NCBI GenBank assembly: GCA_025361105.1 | Contig: JANYAW010000366.1 | Location: forward strand, 1-6,068 | Length of the DNA: 6,068 nt | Source of the DNA: Rhodocyclaceae bacterium | Lineage (GTDB): Bacteria; Pseudomonadota; Gammaproteobacteria; Burkholderiales; Rhodocyclaceae | Direction: 5' to 3' | Shown here: positions 1-6,068 of the stretch, in pieces | Layout of the letters: each line of letters starts with the position of its first letter | Position numbering within the stretch: position 1 is the stretch's first letter | Made by a program: the position numbers and the translations under genes | Notes under the pieces: generated by a model | Seen by the model: the letters and a program-made list of their open reading frames with translations, nothing else | Database searches by the model: none | What the model was told of the DNA's origin: nothing

Positions 1-1698
1 GCGGCAGAGAGCAAATATGATGAGGGGCTGAAAATGTCGCCCTTCAAAGTGATAGAAAATTTCAAAATTCGGCGCGATTTGCAGACGTTTTTGCAGAACT
101 CCGTACGTGATCCCAAGCTGCAATTTGAAGACATGAAGGTCAAGCTGGTGTCGGTGATGCGACTACGCGAGCGTGTGCTAAAAATCCTCGAAGAATTTGG
201 TGAAGCGGCGTTGATAGGCACGTTGCGCAAAAATCTGGAAGACGTGGCCACCGAAGTCAAACGGCGAATCAAGGAACTGCCCGATGGCACGACCCGTGTG
301 GTGGCATTTCCGGATTCGACTTTGCGCGAAAACGTGTTGATGAAATTCAATATGTCGATTACGGTCAAGGGCGAAAAAATGACCTTCGACATGCGCGGCT
401 CGGCACCTGAAATTTTGAACCGTTCCATCAATACAAATTTGGCATCGTTCAAAACCATGATCATGTCCGGCCTGCTGCAAAATATTTGGCCGGACTTGCC
501 ACAAACGCTGTCGGTGATATCACCGATGGATTTTTTGTTTGACGAAAAATCCCTATTCAACGGCTCGTTTGAAACACCACAAGCGATGAGTTTGATTCCG
601 CTGTTCAAAACCATGACGATTCCCTGCATACCCATCGCCAAGCTTGGCTACATGTTGCCACATCGCTACACCTCCATCATTGCGCCGGGCTACGATCAGC
701 CCGCGACCTTCATTTATGGTGGGCTGACGCAACATAAAGAACAGGTGGGTAATTTTTGCGCCGACATCAATGGCAACGGGCAAGGCGCACGGGCAAATTC
801 CGACGGGGAACATTCTGTTTCCCCGCCGTTTGCAGCGATGTGCGACATCGGCGAAATGGAATTGGTGGAGGAAGAAATTCCGATTGTGCGACTCGGCGCA
901 TTCACGCTGGCAAAAGATCGCGTTGGTTTCGGCAAGCATCGGGGTGGCTTGGGCTACGAGCAAATTGTCACCAGTCGCAAAAGCGATTTCTGGGGCTTTA
1001 TGTCAGGCTGCACCGGCTCGATTTTTCCATCCACGCAACCACTATTTGGTGGCTACGGATCGCCGGCCTATCCATTGTGCAAAATTCGCGGCATCAATGT
1101 TTTCAACAATCTCAACGCTCAGCAGGACAACATCAATTTCGACATTATTGATTTGATGAACAACCAGCCGATAGCAGGCGGCATTTACTCCAGCAATGAT
1201 ATGGGAATGACCTTTGAACTCGTGCAGTCCGGCGAGGTTTACATGATTTGCCAAGGCAGTGGTGGTGGTTACGGCGATGTGCTGTTGCGCCAACCAAACG
1301 CCGTGGCCAAGGATATGGAGGACGATTTAATTTCGCACGAGACGGCGCTGGATATTTATAAAGTAGTGATTGATCCCCAGACTCTGGTCGTCGACGAGCA
1401 GGCAACAACGGACTTGCGTGCCAGTGAGCGCCGCTCGCGCATCGCGCGTGGTGTGCCGTTTGATGAATTTGTCAAAACCTGGAGCACCGAAGAACCGCCG
1501 ACGCACATTCCCTACTTTGGCTGCTGGGGCAATCAAAAGGAGGTTTACGGTGAGGCTATGGGGCAGCGCGTGAAGATGTCGGGCGATGCACTGATGAGCA
1601 TGTTTATGCTCAACCCCAAGGACGTGAAAATCGCTGCATTGGAAGCTGAAAACGCGCGGCTACGTGCGTTGACCGAAGGCAACGGACGGGGTAAATGA
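1..1698 (+). CDS. Ketone (acetone-type) carboxylase alpha subunit / hydantoinase B family, 5'-truncated by window edge
   Basis: The reading frame is open from base 1, so the ATG at 34 is internal; 565 residues are visible. Family knowledge: HyuB-type proteins pair with an ATP-binding HyuA-type subunit. Acetone carboxylase uses ATP and bicarbonate to make acetoacetate in the cytoplasm. Numbering from the Met at 34, HyuB hallmarks are NGNGQGAR (246-253), GKHRGGLG (300-307) and the glycine-rich GSGGGYGD (408-415), followed by the usual post-glycine region (IYKVVIDP, then DEQATTDLRASERRSRIARGVP). This C-terminal region lines up well with my memory of Xanthobacter AcxB (about 770 residues), which suggests about 200 N-terminal residues lie upstream. 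The protein ends in a short predicted coiled coil (about 531-546) that I do not recall in AcxB. The neighbours, AacS and a thiolase, support ketone carboxylation. Acetophenone carboxylase, N-methylhydantoinase or oxoprolinase are alternatives by family alone. The substrate is uncertain; the family is secure. Confidence 0.88.
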   Translation, partial: AAESKYDEGLKMSPFKVIENFKIRRDLQTFLQNSVRDPKLQFEDMKVKLVSVMRLRERVLKILEEFGEAALIGTLRKNLEDVATEVKRRIKELPDGTTRVVAFPDSTLRENVLMKFNMSITVKGEKMTFDMRGSAPEILNRSINTNLASFKTMIMSGLLQNIWPDLPQTLSVISPMDFLFDEKSLFNGSFETPQAMSLIPLFKTMTIPCIPIAKLGYMLPHRYTSIIAPGYDQPATFIYGGLTQHKEQVGNFCADINGNGQGARANSDGEHSVSPPFAAMCDIGEMELVEEEIPIVRLGAFTLAKDRVGFGKHRGGLGYEQIVTSRKSDFWGFMSGCTGSIFPSTQPLFGGYGSPAYPLCKIRGINVFNNLNAQQDNINFDIIDLMNNQPIAGGIYSSNDMGMTFELVQSGEVYMICQGSGGGYGDVLLRQPNAVAKDMEDDLISHETALDIYKVVIDPQTLVVDEQATTDLRASERRSRIARGVPFDEFVKTWSTEEPPTHIPYFGCWGNQKEVYGEAMGQRVKMSGDALMSMFMLNPKDVKIAALEAENARLRALTEGNGRGK

Positions 1699-1726
1699 GC
1701 CGTGCCACCTAGAGTGTTTGCCCTGA

Positions 1727-1755
1727 TTGTGGAAGTGAACGCAAGTTGAAATAAT
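1727..1755 (+). promoter_or_regulatory. Weak sigma70-like promoter candidate upstream of the oxidoreductase
   Basis: TTGTGG (1727-1732) and AATAAT (1750-1755) are separated by 17 bases. The -10 box matches the consensus at five of six positions, the -35 box at only three. It lies in the 89-base gap before the oxidoreductase and could give that gene and those downstream their own transcript. A match this weak is expected by chance, so it is only a candidate. I saw no terminator hairpin in this gap, so readthrough from the carboxylase gene is equally plausible. Confidence 0.2.
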
Positions 1756-1777
1756 CGACGCACAACGACTAAACGAT

Positions 1778-1781
1778 GGAG
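1778..1781 (+). promoter_or_regulatory. Ribosome binding site that sets the oxidoreductase start
   Basis: GGAG lies 6 bases before the ATG at 1788. The earlier in-frame ATG at 1776 overlaps this GGAG and has no purine-rich site of its own at proper distance, so 1788 is the preferred start. A third in-frame ATG at 1797 is less well spaced from this site. Confidence 0.65.
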
Positions 1782-1787
1782 AAACTT

Positions 1788-2831
1788 ATGGGTGCAATGA
1801 ACAAAGTTTGGGTGATGAACAGACACACCGACAGCGCATTGTCGGACGACAATTTAGTGCTCAAAGAATTTCCACTGGAGGAACCGGCACCCGGACAAAT
1901 CCGTGTTAAGAGCATGTATCTGTCACTCGATCCAACCAACAAAGTTTGGCTTGCGCCCTACTTCACTTATGTGCCGCCGTTGCCTATCGGCGCGCCGATG
2001 CGCGGCTTCATCATTGGTGTCGTGGATAAATCCAATGCCGCTGGATACGCGGCAGGAGATCACGTTTACGGGCTGATGACGTGGGGTGAATATTGCAATA
2101 TTGATCCGACGCAAACCAGCTACATGATGAAATTGCCGAAGGACGATAGTGTTCCGCTGGAAACATGGATTTCCGCGCTGACCATGAACGGCCAGACGGC
2201 GTATTACGGATTGCTGGTTAAGGGTAGACCCAAAGCCGGTGAGACCGTGTTGATTTCCGGCGCAGCGGGCGCAACCGGATTGATTACCGGACAAATTGCA
2301 AAAATTGCCGGCACGCGGGTGGTAGGCATTGCTGGCGGTGCGGAAAAATGCCGTTCGCTGGTTGAAGATTATGGTTTCGACGCCGCGATTGATTACAAAA
2401 ACGAGAACGTGATTGAAGCAATTGCACGCACTTGCCCGAATGGCATCGACATTTATTTCGACAACATTGGCGGCGAAATTTTGGATGCGGGATTGACCAA
2501 TTTGGCTATCGGCGCGCGCGTAGTGATTTGCGGCGGGATTGCGGATTACGGCAATCTCGGCGACCCGAGCAAGCAGCACGGCATAAAAAATTATTTCGCG
2601 CTACTGATGAAACGCGCGACCATGGAAGGCTTTGTGATTTTCGATTTCGTTGGCAGTTTGGAGCATGCCAAATGCGAACGCAGCCTGATGCAGTGGTACA
2701 AGGAAGGCCGACTTAAATATCGCTCGCATGTGGTTGACGGTTTGGAAAAAGCCTTCCCGTCCTTGTCATTGCTATTCACTGGCGGCAATACGGGGAAGTT
2801 GATCGTGCAGATTTCCAAGGATGTGAAGTAA
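1788..2831 (+). CDS. NADP-dependent oxidoreductase, zinc-independent MDR family (PTGR1/CurA-like)
   Basis: A 347-residue protein, normal length for the family that includes prostaglandin reductase 1, leukotriene B4 dehydrogenase and bacterial curcumin/enone reductases. These cytoplasmic enzymes reduce the C=C bond of alpha,beta-unsaturated ketones and aldehydes with NADPH. Visible signatures (numbered from 1788): LSLDPTNKVW in the N-terminal GroES-like domain (about 46-55), MNGQTAYYGL (133-142), the nucleotide-binding loop SGAAGATG (157-164) replacing the usual AASGAVG, K187 and Y203 where NADPH-phosphate contacts are expected, FDNIGGEILD (224-233), and a closing GKLIV motif. No zinc-ligand cysteine cluster is present. 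The gap to the thiolase is 90 bases. Classical acetone carboxylase operons do not need such an enzyme, so it may convert an enone to the saturated ketone that is then carboxylated; this role is inferred. Family assignment is strong, substrate unknown. Confidence 0.88.
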   Translation: MGAMNKVWVMNRHTDSALSDDNLVLKEFPLEEPAPGQIRVKSMYLSLDPTNKVWLAPYFTYVPPLPIGAPMRGFIIGVVDKSNAAGYAAGDHVYGLMTWGEYCNIDPTQTSYMMKLPKDDSVPLETWISALTMNGQTAYYGLLVKGRPKAGETVLISGAAGATGLITGQIAKIAGTRVVGIAGGAEKCRSLVEDYGFDAAIDYKNENVIEAIARTCPNGIDIYFDNIGGEILDAGLTNLAIGARVVICGGIADYGNLGDPSKQHGIKNYFALLMKRATMEGFVIFDFVGSLEHAKCERSLMQWYKEGRLKYRSHVVDGLEKAFPSLSLLFTGGNTGKLIVQISKDVK

Positions 2832-2844
2832 AGGTTTTATCGGC

Positions 2845-2882
2845 GTGTCCACCTTGGCGGTGACACCTAACGGCGTGTCACC
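2845..2882 (+). promoter_or_regulatory. Overlapping inverted repeats able to form alternative hairpins
   Basis: A perfect 8-base inverted repeat, GGTGACAC (2859-2866) and GTGTCACC (2875-2882), encloses an 8-base loop. An upstream near-copy, GTGTCCACC (2845-2853), can pair with the same central arm if one C is bulged, so two mutually exclusive hairpins are possible. The outer arms sit in direct repeats beginning CGGCGTGTC (2841 and 2871), 30 bases apart. No T-run follows, so this is not an ordinary intrinsic terminator. It could be a protein operator, an mRNA processing or stability element, or coincidence. Confidence 0.4.
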
Positions 2883-2910
2883 AGCACCAACTGACGCGAC
2901 GGAAATTTTC

Positions 2911-2915
2911 AGGAG
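2911..2915 (+). promoter_or_regulatory. Ribosome binding site of the thiolase gene
   Basis: AGGAG lies 6 bases before the ATG at 2922. It is a near-ideal Shine-Dalgarno site and fixes the thiolase start; the N-terminus that follows (SGVLVAGVGMTPF) is typical for the beginning of SCPx-type thiolases. Confidence 0.8.
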
Positions 2916-2921
2916 AACAAA

Positions 2922-4109
2922 ATGACATCCGCATCTGGTGTATTGGTCGCAGGCGTTGGCATGACGCCATTCAAGAAGCCTGGCGATCATCCGCCCTACG
3001 ACCAAATGGCGGCGACGGCGATACGCGCGGCGCTGGCTGACGCAGGCATCGGTTACGAAAAAATTGAGCAGGCCTATGCAGGATTCGTCTATGCCGATTC
3101 CACCGCCGGACAGTTCGCGATTTATCAAGCGGGGATGACCGGCATTCCCATCATCAATGTGAACAACAATTGTTCGACCGGCTCGACGGCGATTTATTTG
3201 GCGCGCCAGGCTATCGAATGCGGTGCGGCGGAATGCGTGTTGGCGCTGGGCTTTGAACAAATGACGGCAGGTGCGATACGCACGCAATTCACCGATCGAC
3301 CGTCACCGTTTTCGCGCTTTGATGATTTATGTGATGAGCTGGTTGATGCAGATTTGCCATTGGCATTGCGCTATTTCGGCGGTGCGGGCAAGGAGCACAT
3401 GGACAAATATGGCACCCGTCTTGAAACCTTTGCAAAAATTCGCGCCAAAGCCAGCGTGCATGCGGCAAACAATCCATTGGCCTTGTTTCGCAAAGTGGTA
3501 ACGGCCGATGAGGTGATGAATTCGCCGATGATCTGGCCCGACGTGCTGACCCGCATGATGGCTTGCCCGCCAACCTGCGGCGCGGCGGCGGCAGTGTTGG
3601 TGTCCGAAGCGTTCGCGGCGAAACACAATTTGCGCAGCGACGTGAAAATTTTGGCGCAAGCCATGACCACCGATTTCGCGTCGAGTTTCGACGACAAGTC
3701 GATTATCAAATTGGTCGGCTCGGACATGAGTAAAGCCGCCGCGCAAAAAGTTTATGAAGCGGCCGGTATCGATGCAGATGACATTGACGTATGCGAATTG
3801 CACGACTGCTTTGCGCAAAACGAATTGCTCACCTACGAGGCGTTGGGCTTTTGCGATGAAGGCGGCGCGGAGAAATTTGTCTGTGATGGCGACAACACTT
3901 ACGGCGGAAAAGTCGTCACCAACCCTTCCGGCGGCCTGCTTTCCAAAGGCCACCCGCTAGGCGCAACGGGACTCGCGCAGTGCTACGAACTTACCCGCCA
4001 ACTTCGCGGCACGGCAGGCGCGACACAAGTCTATGGCGCACGCTTGGGGCTGCAACACAATCTTGGACTAGGCGGCGCTTGCGTGGTAACGCTCTACGGA
4101 AGAGCCTGA
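2922..4109 (+). CDS. SCPx-type thiolase (3-oxoacyl-CoA thiolase; often annotated lipid-transfer protein)
   Basis: A 395-residue thiolase. Family role: CoA-dependent cleavage of a 3-oxoacyl-CoA into acetyl-CoA or propionyl-CoA plus a shortened acyl-CoA. The nucleophile is C84 in NNNCSTGSTA (81-90). The HDCF motif (294-297) that marks SCP2/SCPx thiolases replaces NEAF and supplies H294 and C296. SKGHPLGATG (341-350) supplies H344. QHNLGLGG (378-385) stands where classical thiolases have CxGGG. These blocks closely resemble human peroxisomal SCPx as I recall it, but the C-terminal SCP2 lipid-binding domain is absent, so 'lipid-transfer protein' would mislead. No signal peptide; cytoplasmic. It is followed by the AacS start after 2 bases, indicating co-translation, so acetoacetyl-CoA or a branched analogue is the likely substrate. 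Steroid side-chain aldolases (Ltp2-like) belong to the same superfamily, but the intact Cys/His set favours a true thiolase. Confidence 0.9.
   Translation: MTSASGVLVAGVGMTPFKKPGDHPPYDQMAATAIRAALADAGIGYEKIEQAYAGFVYADSTAGQFAIYQAGMTGIPIINVNNNCSTGSTAIYLARQAIECGAAECVLALGFEQMTAGAIRTQFTDRPSPFSRFDDLCDELVDADLPLALRYFGGAGKEHMDKYGTRLETFAKIRAKASVHAANNPLALFRKVVTADEVMNSPMIWPDVLTRMMACPPTCGAAAAVLVSEAFAAKHNLRSDVKILAQAMTTDFASSFDDKSIIKLVGSDMSKAAAQKVYEAAGIDADDIDVCELHDCFAQNELLTYEALGFCDEGGAEKFVCDGDNTYGGKVVTNPSGGLLSKGHPLGATGLAQCYELTRQLRGTAGATQVYGARLGLQHNLGLGGACVVTLYGRA
4098..4104 (+). promoter_or_regulatory. Ribosome binding site supporting a GTG start for AacS
   Basis: GGAAGAG sits inside the last codons of the thiolase gene, 7 bases before the GTG at 4112. 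There is no in-frame ATG near the expected N-terminus: the ATG at 4135 is in another frame. Translation from GTG gives MVSEGQLLWTP, the usual opening of AacS proteins, so this site decides the start. Confidence 0.7.
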
Positions 4110-4111
4110 GC

Positions 4112-6068
4112 GTGGTTAGCGAAGGCCAACTGCTATGGACACCGCGCGCAGATTTCGCGGCGAATTCCCACATCGCAAAATACATAAAGTGGCTACGCGC
4201 CGAACGTGGTTTGGACTTCGCCGATTACGACGCGCTATGGCGTTGGTCAGCTACCGAAATCGAAGCTTTTTGGGCGACGATTTGGGATTACTTCCAAGTC
4301 ATCAGTTATCAGCCTTACCTGCGCGTGCTCGATACGCGGCAGATGCCGGGCGGCAAATGGTTTGAAGGTTCGCTGGTGAATTATGCCGAACACATGTTGC
4401 GGTACGAAAGCAAAGCGCGGTCTGACGAAATCGTATTCCACTATTTGTCTGAAGGCGCGCCACTTGCCACGATGACGTGGCATGAATTAGGTCGACAGGT
4501 GCGCGTCATGGCAACGCGCTTGCGCGCGCTGGACGTAAAGCCCGGTGATCGGGTGGTGTCGTACATGCCCAACGTACCGGAAACAGCGGTGGCGATGTTG
4601 GCGACGGTGGCGATAGGTGCGGTGTGGTCGTCAGCCGCGCCGGAGTTCGGTGTCAAAACCGTGGTCGACCGTTTTGCGCAAATCACGCCGAAAATTTTCT
4701 TCGCGGCGGATGGCTACCGCTTCGGCGGAAAACCATTTAATCGATTAGCACAGATCAAAGAAATCGTCGCCGCGCTGCCATCGCTGGAACATGTTATTTG
4801 GCTACCTTTCTTGCAAGCCGACACACCAGTGCCGGACATTCCCTTCGCAATGTCGTGGCAGGCTGCAATGAAAATCGCCGACGTAGCACGCAGTGGTTTT
4901 GAATATTTCCGCGCGCCTCATGACCATCCGCTATGGGTTGTGTATTCGTCCGGCACGACCGGATTACCCAAGGCGTTTGTACATACGCATGTCGGCGTGT
5001 TGGTCGAGCATTTGAAGCTGATGCATTTTCATTTCGGCCTGCACTCCAAGTCGGTGATGTTTTTTTACAGCACCACCGGCTGGATGATGTGGAACCTCGT
5101 GCTCGCCGCGCTACTCACCGGCAGTGCCGCCGTGCTCTACGATGGCAACCTCGCCTACCCTACGCCTGACGTGCTGTGGAAAATGGCGGCAGACACGCGC
5201 GCCACCAGTTTCGGGGCCAGCCCGACTTATGTGCAAATCATGGAGAAGCTGGGATTAACGCCGGGCACGTCGCATGATTTGTCGGCGATGGAAAGCGTGC
5301 TGCTCGGCGGTTCGCCCGCCACGCCCGAAACCTTCGATTGGTTTTATCGCTGCGTGAAGAAAGACCTTTGGGTGACCTCGCAATCCGGCGGCACAGATTT
5401 ATGCAGCGGCCTGGTCGGCGCATCACCCACGCTACCGGTTTATGCCGGCGAAATACAAACCAGAATGCTTGGTCAGGATGTGCAAGCCTGGGACGAAAAC
5501 GGTATTGAATTGGTAGATGCCGTGGGTGAATTAGTAGTGACCAAACCCTTCCCTTCGATGCCGATTTATTTCTGGAATGACCCCGACAACCAACGCTATC
5601 GCGAGTCGTATTTCGACACCTTCCCTGGCGTTTGGCGGCACGGTGATTTCATCAAAATTAACCAACGCGGCGGCTGCTACATTTATGGCCGCTCTGACGC
5701 AACACTGAATCGTTTTGGCGTGCGCATTGGCACCGCAGAAATCTACCGCACAGTAGAAAACGTTGCCGAAGTCGCCGACAGTTTGGTCGTCTGCTGCGAG
5801 CTACCGGGCGGCAAATTTTTCATGCCGCTATTCGTTCAACTCAAACCCGGCTTCACTCTCGACGAGGTTATTCGCAACAAGATCAATACTGCGCTAAAAA
5901 CCGATTGCAGCCCGCGCCACGTACCCGATGAAATCAATGCCGTGCCACTGATTCCTTACACACTCACCGGCAAAAAAATGGAAATCCCGGTGCGCAAAAT
6001 CCTGCTCGGCGCAGCCCGCGAAAAAGTCGCCAGCGCCGATGTGATGAAGGATGCGACGGCGATGGATT
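4112..6068 (+). CDS. aacS: Acetoacetate-CoA ligase (acetoacetyl-CoA synthetase), 3' end cut by window edge
   Basis: Converts acetoacetate, ATP and CoA to acetoacetyl-CoA, AMP and diphosphate through an acyl-adenylate (ANL superfamily, cytoplasmic). The frame stays open to the last base, giving 652 residues; AacS proteins are about 650-665, so only about ten residues and the stop are missing. Motifs in order: N-terminal LWTP (8-11), DYDALWRW and NYAEHML typical of AacS, the P-loop YSSGTTGLPK (278-287), TTGWMMWN (321-328), TSQSGGTD (422-429), HGDF (510-513), GRSDATLNRFG (526-536), and LTGKK (618-622) with the catalytic lysine expected at K621. Nothing is missing from the active site. GTG at 4112 follows the thiolase stop by 2 bases, which suggests translational coupling. 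Together with the carboxylase subunit and thiolase it completes ketone to acyl-CoA conversion. It could accept other 3-oxoacids; simple acetyl- or propionyl-CoA synthetase is unlikely given the AacS-specific N-terminus and TTGWMMWN block. Confidence 0.93.
   Translation, partial: MVSEGQLLWTPRADFAANSHIAKYIKWLRAERGLDFADYDALWRWSATEIEAFWATIWDYFQVISYQPYLRVLDTRQMPGGKWFEGSLVNYAEHMLRYESKARSDEIVFHYLSEGAPLATMTWHELGRQVRVMATRLRALDVKPGDRVVSYMPNVPETAVAMLATVAIGAVWSSAAPEFGVKTVVDRFAQITPKIFFAADGYRFGGKPFNRLAQIKEIVAALPSLEHVIWLPFLQADTPVPDIPFAMSWQAAMKIADVARSGFEYFRAPHDHPLWVVYSSGTTGLPKAFVHTHVGVLVEHLKLMHFHFGLHSKSVMFFYSTTGWMMWNLVLAALLTGSAAVLYDGNLAYPTPDVLWKMAADTRATSFGASPTYVQIMEKLGLTPGTSHDLSAMESVLLGGSPATPETFDWFYRCVKKDLWVTSQSGGTDLCSGLVGASPTLPVYAGEIQTRMLGQDVQAWDENGIELVDAVGELVVTKPFPSMPIYFWNDPDNQRYRESYFDTFPGVWRHGDFIKINQRGGCYIYGRSDATLNRFGVRIGTAEIYRTVENVAEVADSLVVCCELPGGKFFMPLFVQLKPGFTLDEVIRNKINTALKTDCSPRHVPDEINAVPLIPYTLTGKKMEIPVRKILLGAAREKVASADVMKDATAMD

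Noticed and set aside
34..36. ATG as the true start of the carboxylase alpha gene
   Set aside because: The frame is open upstream to base 1, no good ribosome binding site precedes it, and family length implies about 200 more N-terminal residues.
1776..1778. ATG at 1776 as start of the oxidoreductase
   Set aside because: It overlaps the GGAG that serves the ATG at 1788 and adds four residues without family support.
1923..2579. 218-codon minus-strand open frame opposite the oxidoreductase
   Set aside because: It is antisense to a clear MDR gene, its translation has no recognisable domain, and it arises from the codon bias of the plus-strand gene.
2772..3287. 171-codon minus-strand open frame spanning the reductase-thiolase gap
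   Set aside because: It overlaps both real genes and the gap, and the composition of its translation (Arg/His-rich) is typical of an antisense shadow.
3327..3953. 208-codon minus-strand open frame opposite the thiolase
   Set aside because: It is the antisense shadow of a thiolase with all active-site motifs; no recognisable domain of its own.
4135..4365. 76-codon plus-strand open frame starting at ATG 4135
   Set aside because: It is out of frame with AacS, whose motifs begin in the overlapping frame from 4112.
5060..5067. T-run as part of an intrinsic terminator
   Set aside because: It lies inside the AacS coding frame (Met-Phe-Phe-Tyr) and no GC-rich hairpin precedes it.

Overview
The window is a tightly packed, all-plus-strand bacterial catabolic gene cluster. 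It has four genes in a row, two of them cut by the window edges, and no RNA genes, mobile elements or CRISPR arrays that I can see. GC is moderate (roughly low to mid 50s percent by eye). Spacing is short, clear AGGAG-type ribosome binding sites are present, and the protein families (HyuB-type carboxylase subunit, AacS, MDR reductase, SCPx-type thiolase) fit a proteobacterium, probably beta or gamma. That assignment is an inference, because no marker gene is present.

Layout. 1-1698: C-terminal part (565 visible residues) of a hydantoinase B / acetone carboxylase alpha-subunit family protein, open at the left edge. 1788-2831: zinc-independent MDR-family NADP-dependent oxidoreductase (PTGR1/CurA-like). 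2922-4109: SCPx-type thiolase with a complete active site. 4112-6068: acetoacetate-CoA ligase (AacS), starting at GTG 2 nt after the thiolase stop and running off the right edge with probably only about ten residues missing. The two gaps of about 90 nt hold a weak promoter candidate (first gap) and a set of competing inverted repeats (second gap).

How the genes fit together (inference from family knowledge): an ATP-dependent ketone carboxylase would convert a ketone to a 3-oxoacid (acetone to acetoacetate in the characterised enzymes). AacS would activate that acid to the 3-oxoacyl-CoA, and the thiolase would cleave it to acetyl-CoA plus a second acyl-CoA. The MDR reductase does not belong to the classical acetone route and may prepare the ketone, for example by reducing an enone. 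Because the thiolase is of the branched-chain-tolerant SCPx type, the real substrate may be a larger or branched ketone rather than acetone. The carboxylase beta subunit (HyuA-like) and any gamma subunit are not in the window.
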